Positions 1 through 58,626 of a DNA stretch of 64,000 bases are shown in pieces. Location of the stretch: positions 152,001-216,000 of the forward strand of contig JAXRKP010000413.1 in assembly GCA_037039925.1 (NCBI GenBank), read 5' to 3'. Position numbers and translations under genes: made by a program. Position 1 is the stretch's first letter. Every line of letters starts with the position of its first letter. The notes beneath the pieces are model-generated. The model was not told the origin of the DNA. It searched no databases and saw only the letters and a program-made list of their open reading frames with translations. Source of the stretch: Doris montereyensis. Lineage: Eukaryota > Mollusca > Gastropoda > Nudibranchia > Dorididae.

Positions 1-74
1 AGATCTATTCATGATTAAAATTGCTAAACATTAATGCAGTAATATAATAAGAGTATTAGTATGAGTATTAGTAT

Positions 75-650
75 GATAAATACATCACAGAAATGCGTAA
101 GATTACAACATCATTCGAGCCCTCCCACAGCCCCCCCCCCACACACACACAAACTGACCCTCACACACGCCTTTGGTCAAAGTTCATTCATCCATGCCCA
201 CTCCCACGTCCATTTGTTTTGATAAATACATCACAGAAATGCAAAGCATATACAACCATATTCGATCCCCCACCCATCACACAACACTATCCAACCAAAC
301 CCTCCCCCCACATCCATTTGGTTTCATAAATAGATTACAGAAATGCGCAGGATACACAACCTCATTCGACCCCCCCCCCCCACACACACACACACAGGCA
401 CTACATCTCAACCGACCCCCATACACACGCCTTCGAACAAAGCTCATTCATCCATGCCCAACCCCCACCTCCATTTATGTTAATAAATACATCACAGAAA
501 TGCATAGGAACACCCCCCCCCCCCCATACACACATACTACATCCCAACCAATCCCCACATACATTCCTTCCTTTTTGTGTTTGTTTTATTTTTTAACACG
601 GACTTTGTTATTGATTTTTGATCACCTTTATTATATTATATAGCTATTGT
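75..650. repeat. Degenerate C-rich tandem repeat
   Basis: A block containing 'ATAAATACATCACAGAAATG' or close variants recurs at about 75, 221, 325 and 481. Between these anchors are C-runs, CA dinucleotides and a 'TTCATTCATCCATGCCCA' stretch. Spacing varies from about 104 to 155 bp because the C and CA tracts differ in length. Open frames across it are an effect of low complexity. No gene is supported. Confidence 0.75.
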
Positions 651-1861
651 AATCTATCTATTCCCCTTCGATTATTTTAGGTCTTTTAGGGTTTTTTATA
701 ACATTTAATACATGTACCTGGTACGGTTAATTAAGAATTGTAGACATTAGCGGTCTGTAATTCGTATTCCATATAGACTGATAATAACTGAAAAATAACA
801 AGGTTACTCATTTTAGATTTTGCATTCTTTTTACCATTGGAGATTACAAAAAAAATGTTCCTCACAGCTTAACTTATCTTTGTTTGAAACAAAAGTCCAA
901 ACTAACTGGGCTATTTTACTACCAAGATAATGTGTATACGAATGATGTAGGGTGAATGCAGGCATTCTCGCCCACCCCTTCGTCAAACTGAAGCAAGGAA
1001 GAGTAGGTCAGACCAGTGAATACGAGTGGCTACTTGTAAAAAAGAAACGCTTGTTCTTTTCAGATGTTACAAGATGTTTTACTTCTTTTGTAACCCTTGT
1101 TCTGGCATGGTTTGCTCTAGTGTGCGTTTGAAATATTGTTACGCTGATTATAACTGTTTTCACCCGGACGCATTTTTTTCTCTTTTAAGCATTCCTAATA
1201 CACAGATGTATTATACTCACCCTTTCCCTCCCAAAAATAAACAACCCACACACACACGCATACGCGTACGCAGAAACGCGAGGAAACCAAAACTCAACGC
1301 ATGCAATCTTGTGGACAAATTCGATGTCTTGAAATCAAACGCACACAATAATAACAACATCGTGTATTTGAATAGAAAGGAAATGAAATATACCATAGGC
1401 CTACGCAGCAATTCAATATTTAACATGTACAGACCTAAACCGGTATATTAGGACGTGCTTATGGCATCCGAATCTGAAGTGAATGGATGAGAAACAAAAC
1501 AAGAACAAACATTCACTGTAATAATCGGGGTCCTTATATAGCACGTCAATATCAATAATGTTGTTAATGCATCGTTGGAATGATAGTAGTCCTCGGTATA
1601 ATCTTGAAAGGATTGACCTAACATAATAAGCCAAAGATATTGTATAACACATGTATTCACTATTGATATTAGTATTTTCATAATTAGGTCAATAATATTA
1701 TTTCCTTTCAGACAAATGTAGGCCCTGTAGGATGTGTCGGGTTTTTTTTTACTCTGAACGATAAAGAATTGAAATCGTGGAAAACGACAATACATAGATT
1801 CCTGTAACTTTTTGCAAACGATTAGAAAATCAATTAAGTTTCGTTTTGTCACTTATTGATA
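651..1861. other. Unique AT-rich sequence, no gene recognised
   Basis: Both strands were read. The open frames here (for example 1026-1451 +) show no recognisable domain, and their composition is that of AT-rich non-coding DNA. No repeat structure or RNA gene was recognised. Confidence 0.5.
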
Positions 1862-3420
1862 TATGACGTATCGTCGTTGGGCAATCTTTCGGAACTTCAT
1901 CGGCGCCAGGCGATTTCTGGAATATTGCACGAAGGCAAGGTGCTAATGATGCCTGCTAGCTCCTTCAGCATTCTTGGTTGGATGTTTTCTGGTCCACTAG
2001 CATTGTATGATCCAAGCTTTTAAGCAGTTTCATGCCATCTGGTGTGATATTTATATCTGCTATGACAGGTTGATTTACACTAATGTAGCTGGTTTTTTTT
2101 CCCGTATATGATTTTCAGTTAGTTGTTTGAGGGACAATGGTTGCTGTTTAGAAAATATTGACTGGAACTGTTCAATAAGGGCTATGGCCCTATCATAAGC
2201 CGATGTTTGCCGTCCTCCCTGTTTGGGACTATCCCATTACCATCTGTTTTCCTATGTTTGATGCAAAACCAAAACCTCCTCATAACATATCATTATAAGG
2301 GCTTCCAGATTCATCACGACGGAACATGTCTTCCAACTTCCATCCAGTATTGTGTTCTCAACTCTCTTTGAGCTAGATATTTCAAAAGTGTGTATTTTTC
2401 TTTGTGTCTCGGATCATTAGTCTTTTTATGTTTTTTGTAGTAACGATCTCTCTGTTTGATCATCTGCTTTATGTTCTTATTGATCTATGGATGACTATTC
2501 TTTGCTTTACAAAGTTAATAAGGAATGTCGTCTTTAATTCCTAATTTTAAAGCGAGTTTGAATTTTAACCATAGTGGTGTTTTACTGTTTTCAAGTTCTC
2601 TTGATGTTTTGTTAATGTGTGCTCTTAGGCTATCCCAGTTTTTTTTTTTTTTTATATAACAGAATGTTTCTTGGTTTCTGGTTGTTTTTTTTTTAGGGTT
2701 TACATCAATCCTAGTGTAAACTGCACCATGATCAGATATGTCTGGGAAAACTTGGTTTACTTGACGAGGATTGTTTATAATCACCAGTTCCAAGGTATTA
2801 CATAGACTGGGTTTTTCAATGAGTTGCGTTGTGACACAGTCATCTAAAGCAATTCCCAAATGAAAGTGTAAGTGTGTATATGGAATGTTTTTCCTAAGGG
2901 TTTTATTTTTCCAGCCCCATCTTTAGAAGTTCAAATCCCTGTCAATAACGAATTCACCATTGGTCATGGCGCTAAGTTTACTTAGAGTAAAAAAATAAAA
3001 AGTTATAGGCTTTTTCATCGCCCACGTTTGGGCGATAGTATGAACATATTATGTAGAGCGTTTTGCATCCTTTACTTTCTATTTGTGTCCATATAATTTC
3101 ATATCTTTCTTGCAGTTCAGTAACCACTAAGCTGCTGTATTCCTGGCGTATGGCTATTAACACACCACTAACCTGAAGGTCGGGATCTTTGCGATAGATA
3201 GTAAAGTTAAATACTCATTATCTTTGATGGAGCTAGATATCTAGCCAAGAATTGGTGTCGATAATAATTTCTGGTTTTATGCTGTCAACCATGTTAAGAA
3301 AAGAAGCATGCTTGTCCTTAATGAACTGGCGGTTCATATTTATAATCTTTACATTTTTTTCGAATTGACCTATAGTAGGAGATGATGTATGAATAATTTT
3401 TGGTTTGTTTTCAAGTGGTG
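1862..3420 (-). mobile_element. Decayed LINE (CR1/L2-like), endonuclease to start of RT
   Basis: Read on the minus strand, fragments appear in the order expected for a LINE ORF2. Near 3390-3240 is a start-of-endonuclease stretch (a 'PEIIIDTNSWL'-like match to the family's GTETWL). At 3163-2978 comes the middle of the apurinic endonuclease ('LIAIR', 'YYRPN'). At 2859-2515 is its end with 'SDHGAV', the usual SDH motif. A basic linker follows, and a pre-RT segment near 1960-1870 ('IFQK', 'ADEVPKD'). Stops and frame changes separate the pieces and the reverse transcriptase core is absent, so the copy is dead. It ends about 380 bp upstream of the eIF3e start codon. The clade is inferred from endonuclease wording only. 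Confidence 0.8.
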
Positions 3421-3759
3421 ATGATTACAGGACTCATCCGTTAGAATGTGTTGTTTACCCGGTATAATAATAATAATATGATATAATATATTATGTTGTC
3501 GTATAGCAAACCATTCTGTGGTTACTTTATAAGAATAGATTTTTATCTCATGAGCAAATTTCAACCGTTTTTATGACTGGTATCAATTTTATACTCATTT
3601 TAGTTTGAGGTGAAAAGAACAGGAGATAAAACATTAAAGAACACAATGCCTTGGACCAAGTTTCAGAGGAGAATAAGGAAAAAAAGACGATACTTAAATT
3701 CAAAATCTACGAGGAAATCATGCACGACGTTCCGCTTACCGGCGCCCGCTCCTGCGACA

Positions 3760-3778
3760 ACTTCCGGTTTTTCTTTCT
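3760..3778 (+). promoter_or_regulatory. eIF3e core promoter: ETS-type site plus TCT/TOP initiator
   Basis: ACTTCCGG at 3760-3767 is an ETS/GABP-type site on the minus strand. TTCTTTCT at 3771-3778 matches the polypyrimidine TCT initiator (YYCTTTYY) that starts ribosomal-protein and translation-factor genes; the C at 3773 would be +1. eIF3e is a known TOP mRNA in mammals. If this start is used, the 5' leader is only about 24 nt. No TATA box was seen. Transcription start is inferred. Confidence 0.55.
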
Positions 3779-3780
3779 AC

Positions 3781-3796
3781 ATGAGTCCACGACAAG

Positions 3797-3810
<14 letters not shown>
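3781..3810 (+). other. Short uORF overlapping the eIF3e start
   Basis: An ATG at 3781 opens a 9-codon frame ending TGA at 3808-3810, overlapping the true start (3797) in another frame. With the TCT start at 3773 the upstream ATG would be about 8 nt from the cap and probably skipped. With an upstream start it could reduce translation. Confidence 0.5.
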
Positions 3811-26916
<23,106 letters not shown>

Positions 26917-27168
26917 GGAAGGAACCCTTACATTTTTAATTACACGGATCCAAATCAAAAAAGCTCTTTAATCTTTGTATTCTTAATAGAGTATAGCAAC
27001 ATATTTACAGTTCAGGTATCGGGTTAAGTTTGTTTATTGTTAGTTTTAATGTCATAATTTGTCTCTTCTTTGTTTTAGAAAGTAAAGATAATGTTGTGTT
27101 GTAGAATTTTGATATTTTCAAAATGTTTGAAAATATTGATATATGTCTCTCTGAAGTCTAGAAAAAGA

Positions 27169-27174
27169 AATAAA
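27169..27174 (+). terminator. Polyadenylation signal of eIF3e
   Basis: AATAAA 253 bp after the stop codon, followed by a T-rich stretch. A weaker ATTAAA lies at 27265-27270. Confidence 0.65.
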
Positions 27175-27279
27175 TTATTCTCTTGTAAATCTTAAAGAAA
27201 TGTTTATCTGATGTGTATTTATTTTATTTCCTCTCTTCTTTCAAATGAAATATTGGTGAATGCAATTAAAGATATTTGA

Positions 27280-28080
27280 TTGAAAATAATTACAGTGCAG
27301 TGTTCTTCAATTGTTTTAGAAGTGGTTGGTGGTTGCTGTTGATATTTAGTGATATGTCCTCAGTATTTTGCTTTTACTTTTTTACTCCACGCCTTGCTCT
27401 ATCCTCATACGTCAGTTTAAGATCACTGCCTATGGTACACATGAGAATCTCAATGAACGAAACATTTTTGCATGAATGTGGTCTTGTGTAAAAGTTTTAA
27501 TACAACATACAAAAGCCAAATCAAAACTTTTTTGAGGACTTCATTTTCTTATGAAGTTTCTCTATTGACAAATATCAACAGTACCGTCTCCTACAAATAC
27601 ACACGCACACAGCTAAACTTGATATTTCTTTATTCTTAAAATTAGAGATTTTCACAATCACTCAGGAGCAACCAAATTTGACTGGTCAAATTAAATTCGG
27701 CTTATTATTTATCTTTTGCGATGTATAAAACAATATTATAGGGATTGGCAATGTAGTACAGTGACATCCGATGTTTGAAATTTGAAAGACTTGTGTTCTG
27801 ATAGTCACAAAACCACATGGTTCTAAGTATTGAAACTAGATAGAGAGTGAGTAGTTGGTTATTAACAATGAAATCATTTAGTTCTTTCTTTGAATGGTTG
27901 CAAGTTTACTAAAGCACAAGTTATAGATTCAATGGGTCTCAAATTGTGTTATACTTCCATTTAACTCTTTCCACCCGGAATTAAAAAACCCAGTTTCCCC
28001 AGTTTTCGCCGGAATTAACTTTTTGAGGCGGTGTGAAATTTCTACCCAAGTGTCTAAAACTGACAATAACTATCTGAGTA
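27280..28080. other. Intergenic sequence downstream of eIF3e
   Basis: AT-rich sequence after the polyA signals. An open frame at 27276-27491 has no recognisable domain. Confidence 0.5.
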
Positions 28081-28084
28081 AAAG

Positions 28085-28305
28085 TAACATTCCTTCAAAG
28101 CCCTTTAGGCCCATAGAGTCGGAGCGTATACCGGTTTCTGTAGCATGAAGTGAAACAGATGACAATAATCACCCCCTGGCCACGACCTAGTCTAACGAGG
28201 TTTTTACTGCCAAGTTAGTGCTTGTACCCGTTGCTCCTGGGTAGATTGGGGGAAATATGATCCCCAGTCCGGCAGCTTAACCGCTTGGCCACCGACTCCC
28301 CCCAT
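28085..28305 (-). mobile_element. tRNA-derived SINE (family 2), copy A
   Basis: On the minus strand the head starts 'GGAGTCGGTGGCCAAGCGG' near 28300, with an A-box-like TGGCCAAGCGG as in Leu/Ser tRNAs. The body ends with a block containing 'GGCCCATAGAGTCGGAG' on the + strand. It is collinear with 55448-55705. Confidence 0.75.
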
Positions 28306-28329
28306 AACTATATTAACAGGGATGTAAAT

Positions 28330-29140
28330 TTTTCAGACTACTTGAAGTTTTCTACTTTTAACACGTTATCCTCGTAAGTTTCCTTTTCTTCCCTTTCATT
28401 TAAATTTAAATACTTCTATGTTTGTTGTTATGAATAGGTGAGATGGTTTAGCACAACAAGATAAAATTCCCGACTTCAGGCCCATCGTCGATTTTCATAC
28501 TAATCATACACAGAAGCACGCTGCTTCATTTTCACTTTCACGATGAACTACACTTCACTGATCAGTGAGGCTCTAGTACTCACACGAGAAGATATCAGAC
28601 TAAAAAAATCGGAACCTTCTTTCTTTCCTTTCAGATTTTTCAGACCTTCAGATTTTTTAGTCTGAAATCTACTAATGTTTTGGAAATAGACTTTCACAGA
28701 GGCTTTTGGGATAGGTTTAGCTAAATTGGCATAGCTATCAATGTTGAGATGCACTGACTTGCCTCGCTGCAGTCGTACGGTTCAGTTGCGAATGTGATTT
28801 GCGGTCAATGATTTTTCATTCTTTCATTCCAGGACAATCGAAGCTAGGTCATTTTACATTTCCCATTGGATTATTTGCGATTTATGTTATCCTAGTTGTG
28901 GGTTATTGCAATTTAATAGTTTAATAGTCTAATCTAGATCTAGATTTTTTGTGACGGCTTGACAGCCCTAGGCCAAGGTTTTGGGCTACAAGAAATTCTT
29001 GGGTTAGGATATCAGCGTGTAGATAGATCTAGCTTGTTAACAGATAAAAGTCATTTTTTGTTCAGCGTTCCAGTAAAATCGAAATCTAGATCTAGATATA
29101 CTACACTAGATTCTAGTCGGATAGAGAGATCTTGAAATTA
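28330..29140. repeat. Dispersed repeat family 1, copy B
   Basis: Collinear with 8275-8850 in the same orientation, with an extra segment at about 28600-28800. The unit begins directly after the SINE at 28085-28305. Confidence 0.8.
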
Positions 29141-29229
29141 AGCGAACAATAGTAAATAAAGATGATAAAGATATATTTTCAACAGCCTCTTCCTGTTTAC
29201 AAACTGATGCTAAATTTGTCTCATCCACA

Positions 29230-30402
29230 ACTGAAAGGAAATTAGATAAATGATGGTCAGTGGTCATTTCCAACCCTCAAATGAAGTTCTTGGACCTGTC
29301 ATTAAGGCATGTCTTTCCATCTTCACTGGCCCTAGAGTAGAATCTACTTTAGTATTATGAACAACACTATTACTCCAGCAACAAACAGGTAAGATGTAAG
29401 GACTTGTGAAGCCATTCACAAGATTAAATATAAATGTTTAAACCTTGATAAAAGTTGTATAGATTTTTTCATAGAGAAATCTCAGGCGTGTATTTCCCTG
29501 TTAGCTTCTTAAATCTTAGTTACAGCATAGACATCTCTCACATTTCCCTTTTCTACTGCTTCACTGGCCACTGGCTAATTCTTCAAAATAAATTCTCTTG
29601 TCTGTTCTTACACTTTTCTTTACTTGAGCATTGGCCTTTGTGTATATAAGGCTTTGGATTGGGCCTTGGTTGCTCTGGTTCTTGACAGCTACATTTTTGC
29701 CGTGCTGTGTGTTTCTATCTTTATTGAAATCTCTTGAGAAATCCATTGTTTCTTGCAGAGCGTTTTCCTTACATGTTGCTGTCCACACATCTTTCAGGTC
29801 CCTCCAATTGTCTTCTATATTACTATCCTCTAGTCCTGTCAGCCTCAAATTGATTGGAAATTGTGAGTGAAAATTCTTCTTTTCTTTCTTCCCTTAGAAG
29901 GCCGGCAGTGTATTTCCTCTTGGTTATAGTTGTTGGTGTGTCTCTATCGTTTCAGTCTAAATTTTATTCTCCCTTTAACAAGGCGATCCGAACTGACATC
30001 TGCTCCTCGATGAACTTTAACATTGCTGAGAGAGGATCTAAATATTTGTTGATACACAGATGGTCAATTTGGTTTTGTGTCTTTTGATCAGGTGAAATCC
30101 AAGTGGTAAGGTGTATTCTTTTGTGTTTGAAAAGACTGCCTCCTAATACTTCTCATAAGGTTGTAGCTTGCACACGTCTACAAAAAGTTCTCCGTATTCA
30201 TTCATTGTCCCCAATCCATGCTTTCCCATGACTTCTTCAAATCTTTTGTTGTCATCCCTATTTGGCGTTGAAATCTTCTATTACATTATTACAATTATAA
30301 TGTCCCTCGATTTCATAATTTCAAGTTTTTGTATGAGCCGCTTGTTGAAATCTACTTTGACATCTTCCTCCTTGTTATTCGTTGGGGCAAAGCATTGGAT
30401 GA
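29230..30402 (-). mobile_element. RTE-like LINE fragment: endonuclease end and linker
   Basis: On the minus strand, frames give a 'CFAPTN'-like endonuclease strand near 30390, then 'KHGLGTMNEYGELFVD' near 30230 (the family's GxHGLGxxNENGxxFVD motif), then 'VKVHRGADVSSD' near 30000 (the family's RRGADVGSDH). A linker with 'NQSNQGPIQSLIYTKANAQV' follows, then the 'GNVRDVYAVTK' stretch near 29530. Frameshifted, with no RT core. The right edge abuts LINE A copy 2 exactly. Confidence 0.75.
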
Positions 30403-33152
30403 CTTTCTTCTTTCATTATCAGTTCCCATTCTACCTTTCGGTGTATGGGTTCAGATGCCCGAGATGATCTTTCTCTAGGATGCCCTGTCCTGGCATTTTC
30501 TGTTTCCTTTAAAAAAGTAAAGTTTCTATGCTTCAATGCCTCTTATATCTTCTTCCCACTTTCTCCGAGGTCTGTCTTTTGGTCTTTTACCTTGAGCTTT
30601 AGCACTGTACACTGATTTAGCTATTCTATTGTCATTCATTATGATTCATTCTGTTTACATGCCCAAGCCATCTCAATTAATTTGTTTCTATCTTAATTTT
30701 TATGCCATCTGCTTTGGTTTGATCTCTTATTGATATTGTTGTATTTCTGATTTTGTCTGTTTTTGTTTTCCCTACTACTCTTCTTAGATATTACATTTCG
30801 GCTGCCTGTACTCTACTGTATTCTCTACTGTTTACGGTCCAGGTTTCGCTGCCATAGAGGAGAGTAGAATATTAAACTGTATTAATGTATTGTATACTGC
30901 CATTTTGGTTTTTTTGTTGACAATTCTTGCTTACCTACAAATGCCTTTCCTAGATGGTTATATATTGCACTTGCCTTTTTGATTCTCTGGCTGAATTCTT
31001 CTTTTAGTTTTCCTTTCTGAGCTAATCATCTCCTAGGTAATTGTAGCTTTGAACTCCTTCTAAATTCTCCCTGCCCAATTTAAGATTTTGTGTTTTAGCT
31101 TGCTTAGTTACTAGCATTGTTTTGGGTTGTTTTTTTTATTACTCACATTCCTTTTATTTAGTTCATTGCTCACAATGTTGATATTTGACTGAAGGTCATT
31201 TTTTGATTTTCCGATTTTCCAAACAGAACTAAATCATCGGCAAATGAAAGCATTGATACACTTACTAGTTTGAGCTTCCTAAATTCATTTTCTTCATGTT
31301 TGAGGATCCATTTGCGACTGAATCCATAAATGTGGATAAACAAAAGAGGACTTAGGCTACAACCCTGTCTTACTCCTATATCTACATCAAATTCTTCAGA
31401 TATGTTTCCAAATTCTCTCACTGCACATGTTGGTTTATTGTAAAAACTTTTAATGGCTTTTATTAAATTTTGCTCTACATTGACATGTACTTTTAAGGAA
31501 TGCCATAGTTCGTCCTCGTGACAGTGTCAAATGCCTAAGTCAATAAAACACAGGTGCAAGTCAATGTTTCTCTCAAGGAATTTTTCTATTATTTGTCTAA
31601 TTGTAAATATGTGGTCTTGTACACTTTTTCCTGGTCTAAATCCACTCTGACGCTCTTCAATCTGATCCTCTACTCTTTTCCTTAGTCTCATTTCCAGTAT
31701 CCTGGCATATACTTTTCCTGGAACGCTAAGTAGTGATATCCCTAAACAATTTGAGCATTCCATAGTTGATCCTTTCTTGTGCATTGGTACTATCGTTCCC
31801 TTTTTCCAGTCGTCTGGCACCTGTTTTACTTTAATGCTTGTTGGCATATTGCATTTAGTAGTTTGTCTGCCTCTCTCCCTTGGTTTTTAAGCATTTCTGG
31901 ATAAACTTGATCTGCTCCTGGGGCTTTTCCCAATTTCACTTTTCTTATAGCTGTTTGGATTTCTTCTATTGATATATCTACATCTTCAGCTGTCTCCTCT
32001 GGATTACTTGTTACTCTTACTAATTGATCTGTACTCCTTGTTTTATACGTTCTGGAGGGATTATGTAATTGGTGAAAATACTTTCTTCATGTTTCCATGA
32101 GTTGGCTGTTTTCTTTCATTATTTCTCATTTGGCATTCTTAACTTGTCGCATTGGGCATGCTTTGGGTCTTTCTCATGCTCTTCATTGCTACACAGAACA
32201 GCTTTTGATTTCCTTTAGCTTTCTTGAAGTCTGTCCAAACTCTTCCCACTGTTCCTGTTTAGCTTTCCTCACTTCCTCTTTGACGATAGTTCTTTTATTA
32301 ACGTAATCTATCCTATCCCCTGTTCTCTTTGTTTGCAAGTATTTCTTCCAGGCATCCTTCTTTTCTTTTATCTTAGTCTTGACATTCGCATTCCACCATG
32401 CTGTTCTTTTCCTGTCTCCTTTAATTTGTTTCCTACCACAGATCTCTTCAACTTCAATACAACTGAGGAGTGTTTCTTTATACATCTGCCACCTTTCTTC
32501 TATTGTGCTATCATTCAGATCCATCTGTCTTTCACTGATAAATCTTTTTATCCTAGATTGGTATACCTGTTTTACTACTGGTTTATTTAGTTCTTCTATT
32601 TTGAGTTTAGTACTTTAGTAGCTTTCTGCTCTTTCCTTTTCTGTTTGTTTTCTTCAGTCAGTAATCTCATTTTGGCAATCAATAAGTGATGATCACTAAA
32701 TATTTCTGCTCCTCTGTTTACTTTTGCATCCAATGTACTGTAAAAAGGGAGCTGCTAACTATTATGTAGTCTATCATTGACTTTTCACACGTCTTCATTT
32801 ACACTTGTATATTTGTGGATATCTTTATGAGGAAAAAAGGTGTTGGCTATTTTCATGTTATTCTTGAGGTAAAAATTTATTAGTCTCCCTCCATTTGGAG
32901 AAGTTGTCTCTCCTTTTTGACCTATTACTCCTCCTGATGTTTCTACTCTCGCATTTAAATCTCCTAAAAGCATTAGTTCCTGTTTGAATTTAAGATTTTC
33001 TGCAGTTATTTGTAAATCGTTTTCGAAGATATCTTTTTCTTTAGTTGTGTCTTCGTTTGGTCCATGAGCTATTAATAATTTAATTTCTCGTCCTTGTTTA
33101 ATATTTACCTCTAATAGCCGTGGGCTTATAAATTTCCAACTTTCTGGACTAC
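30403..33152 (-). mobile_element. LINE family A, copy 2: endonuclease to 3' end
   Basis: Order on the minus strand: 5'-truncated endonuclease 33152-32785 ('GDLNARVE', 'FFPHKDIHKYTS'); linker 32524-32190 ('TAWWNANVKTKIKEKKDAWK'); RT fingers 31847-31527 ('VPDDWKKGTIVPMHKKGS', 'SGFRPGKSVQDHIF'); RT palm near 31400-31230 ('GVRQGCSLSPLLF', 'FADDLVLFGKS'); C-terminal 'GRPR' tail near 30570. It ends with 'GAACTGATAATGAAAGAAG' at about 30403. Stops and indels between blocks make it inactive. Confidence 0.92.
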
Positions 33153-33397
33153 ACAAAATTAGTGTTTTTTATATTAATTGAATTATAAGTCAAAGATGAC
33201 CAAAGTAAAAGAAACTAATGCTCTTGGTCAAATTTTAAGATATGAATTTCCAAACCCAAAATGCACCATGTCTGTCAAAATGACTTATTTCAAACTAAGC
33301 TAAGAATTTAGTAAAAACAGTCATTTACTCCCAGACAAATGATTTTCTTGGCATAGAACCTCACAACACAACACATACAATATACATGTATGTATCC

Positions 33398-33407
33398 TTT
33401 ATTTATT
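33398..33407 (-). terminator. Overlapping polyadenylation signals of the GS-like gene
   Basis: Two overlapping AATAAA hexamers on the minus strand (TTTATTTATT on +), about 420 bp after the last exon's stop. LINE A copy 2 begins about 250 bp further on. Confidence 0.5.
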
Positions 33408-33826
33408 TTCAATAAATCAATCAATATAATTTATCAATAACGAAACATTGAAGTAGACACAAACAAAGGGAAGTAGACTTTTTTTAATGACCTTTTGCCA
33501 CAGTTTAACATACATTGTAATAATTGTATATTAAAATCAAAATAATAATAATACATGCATTGTATATATATATATATATATATATACATTTTTTTCATTT
33601 TAATCAAATTTTGGTTTTGAGGCATTGCAGTCTGCCAAGCAATTCATCACATTCATACCTATGTTGTGTCTATCTCCACATGTATATGTCCAGCAATTAA
33701 AACATAACTGATTCCAACCAGTACCAGTTGTTAATGTTATACATGTACTCTGCTTAGTTCCAAATAGGTGGAGACAGTTCGACTCACACCTCAAATTGAG
33801 GAATTTATCAGTTAAAGTATATTTTT

Positions 33827-56753
<22,927 letters not shown>

Positions 56754-56832
56754 CTGTTGATGAGTTACACAATGTAAAATCAAAATAGGTTATGACAGAA
56801 CTTGAGTGAATTTAGTGTATCACGATGTGGAT

Positions 56833-57135
<303 letters not shown>

Positions 57136-57710
57136 AATAAATTTGTTTACAAATTTGTTTTGTGACCTTTTGTAGGGGCATAAATAATAATAATATCATG
57201 TGTAGGCTACACGAATTCTTGGTGGGGACAAAAACATTCATCACGGGCAGTGATAAACGGCAAAGGACACACCATCGAATGCAAATTATATAATATAAGA
57301 ATTGAGTTTTCAATCTTCGATGACGTTGCAGCAGCGGGATCAATGTCAAAATGAAGGCGACAGATCATGTTTGTTTTACAGTAGATATAGATCTAATTCA
57401 CAACGTTTGAAAAGACGAAATCTATATTTAAAACCTGCCTTAAAAGCTCTGCATCTAGTGCTTTATGTTTCTACTTAAATAGCACGTGAACTTTCATTCA
57501 CTTCTAGATCCAGTCCTCATTTCTAACGAGTAAGTCAGAGTTTAAGGCCTGAGCTTCCCTGTATTTGTTGTTGTTGTTTGCATACGCATTTCAGTTAAAC
57601 AAATATAGACTTTGCATGCCAATTATGGAAATGACTGATTGCAGCACAACGTATCTGAAACGTTACATCACCTCCCGTCTAAAGGCCTGTTTCCATGGAG
57701 CGTACCGGAT
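57136..57710. other. Unique sequence upstream of the first recognised GS-like exon
   Basis: The minus strand was searched for an N-terminal glutamine-synthetase-like exon. A minus-strand open stretch at 57350-57190 has no convincing family motif. Nothing else was recognised. Confidence 0.4.
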
Positions 57711-58626
57711 ACACGCGTCACGGAAACACGCGTCATGGAAACACGCGTCATGGAAACACGCGTAATGGAAACATGCGTCATGGAAACACGCGTTATAGAA
57801 ACACGCGTCATGGAAACATGCGTCATGGAAACACGCGTTATAGAAACACGCGTCATGGAAACATGCGTCATGGAAACAAGCGTCATGGAAACACGTGTCA
57901 TGGAAACACGCGTCATGGAAACACGCGTCATGGAAACACGCGTTATAGAAACACGCGTCATGGAAACACGCGTCATGGAAACAAGCGTCATGGAAACACG
58001 CGTCATGGAAACATGCGTCAGAAACACGCGTCATGTAAGCAAGCGTTATAGAAACACACGTCATGTAAACATGCGTCATGGAAACATGCGTCATAGAAAC
58101 ATGCGTCATGGAAACACGCGTCATGTAAACACGTGTCATGGAAACACGCGTCATGGAAACATGCGTCATGGAAACACGTGTCATACAAACATGCATCATG
58201 GAAACACGCGTCATGTAAACATGCGTCATGGAAACACGCGTCATAGAAACACGCATCATGGAATCACGCGTCATGGAAACATGCGTCATGGAAACATGCG
58301 TCGTGTAAACATGCGTCATGGAAACACGCGGAAACAACATGGAATGCGTCATGGAAACATGCATGGTCACGGAAACATGCGTCATGTAAACATGCGTCAT
58401 GGAAACACGCGTCATGGAACACGCGTCTTGTAAACATACGTCATGGAAACATGCGTCATGTAAACATGCGTCATGGAAACACGCGTCATAGAAACACGCA
58501 TCATGGAATCACGCGTCATGGAAACATACGTCATGGAAACACGCGTCATGGAAACATGCGTCATGTAAACATGCGTCACGGAAACACGCGTCATGGAAAC
58601 ACGCGTCATGTAAACATGCGTCATGG
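57711..58626. repeat. Minisatellite, 15-bp unit, about 61 copies
   Basis: The unit is ACACGCGTCATGGAA with variants at ACGCGT (ATGCGT, ACGTGT) and ATGGAA (ATAGAA, ATGTAA). 15 is a multiple of 3, so several frames remain open for more than 250 codons on both strands ('RHGNM', 'MTRVS' repeats); these are not genes. Each unit holds a CpG-bearing ACGCGT palindrome or a derivative. Confidence 0.95.

Noticed and set aside
57190..57350. Candidate 5' exon of the GS-like gene on the minus strand
   Set aside because: An open stretch exists, but none of the expected N-terminal family motifs could be read, and splice sites were not convincing.
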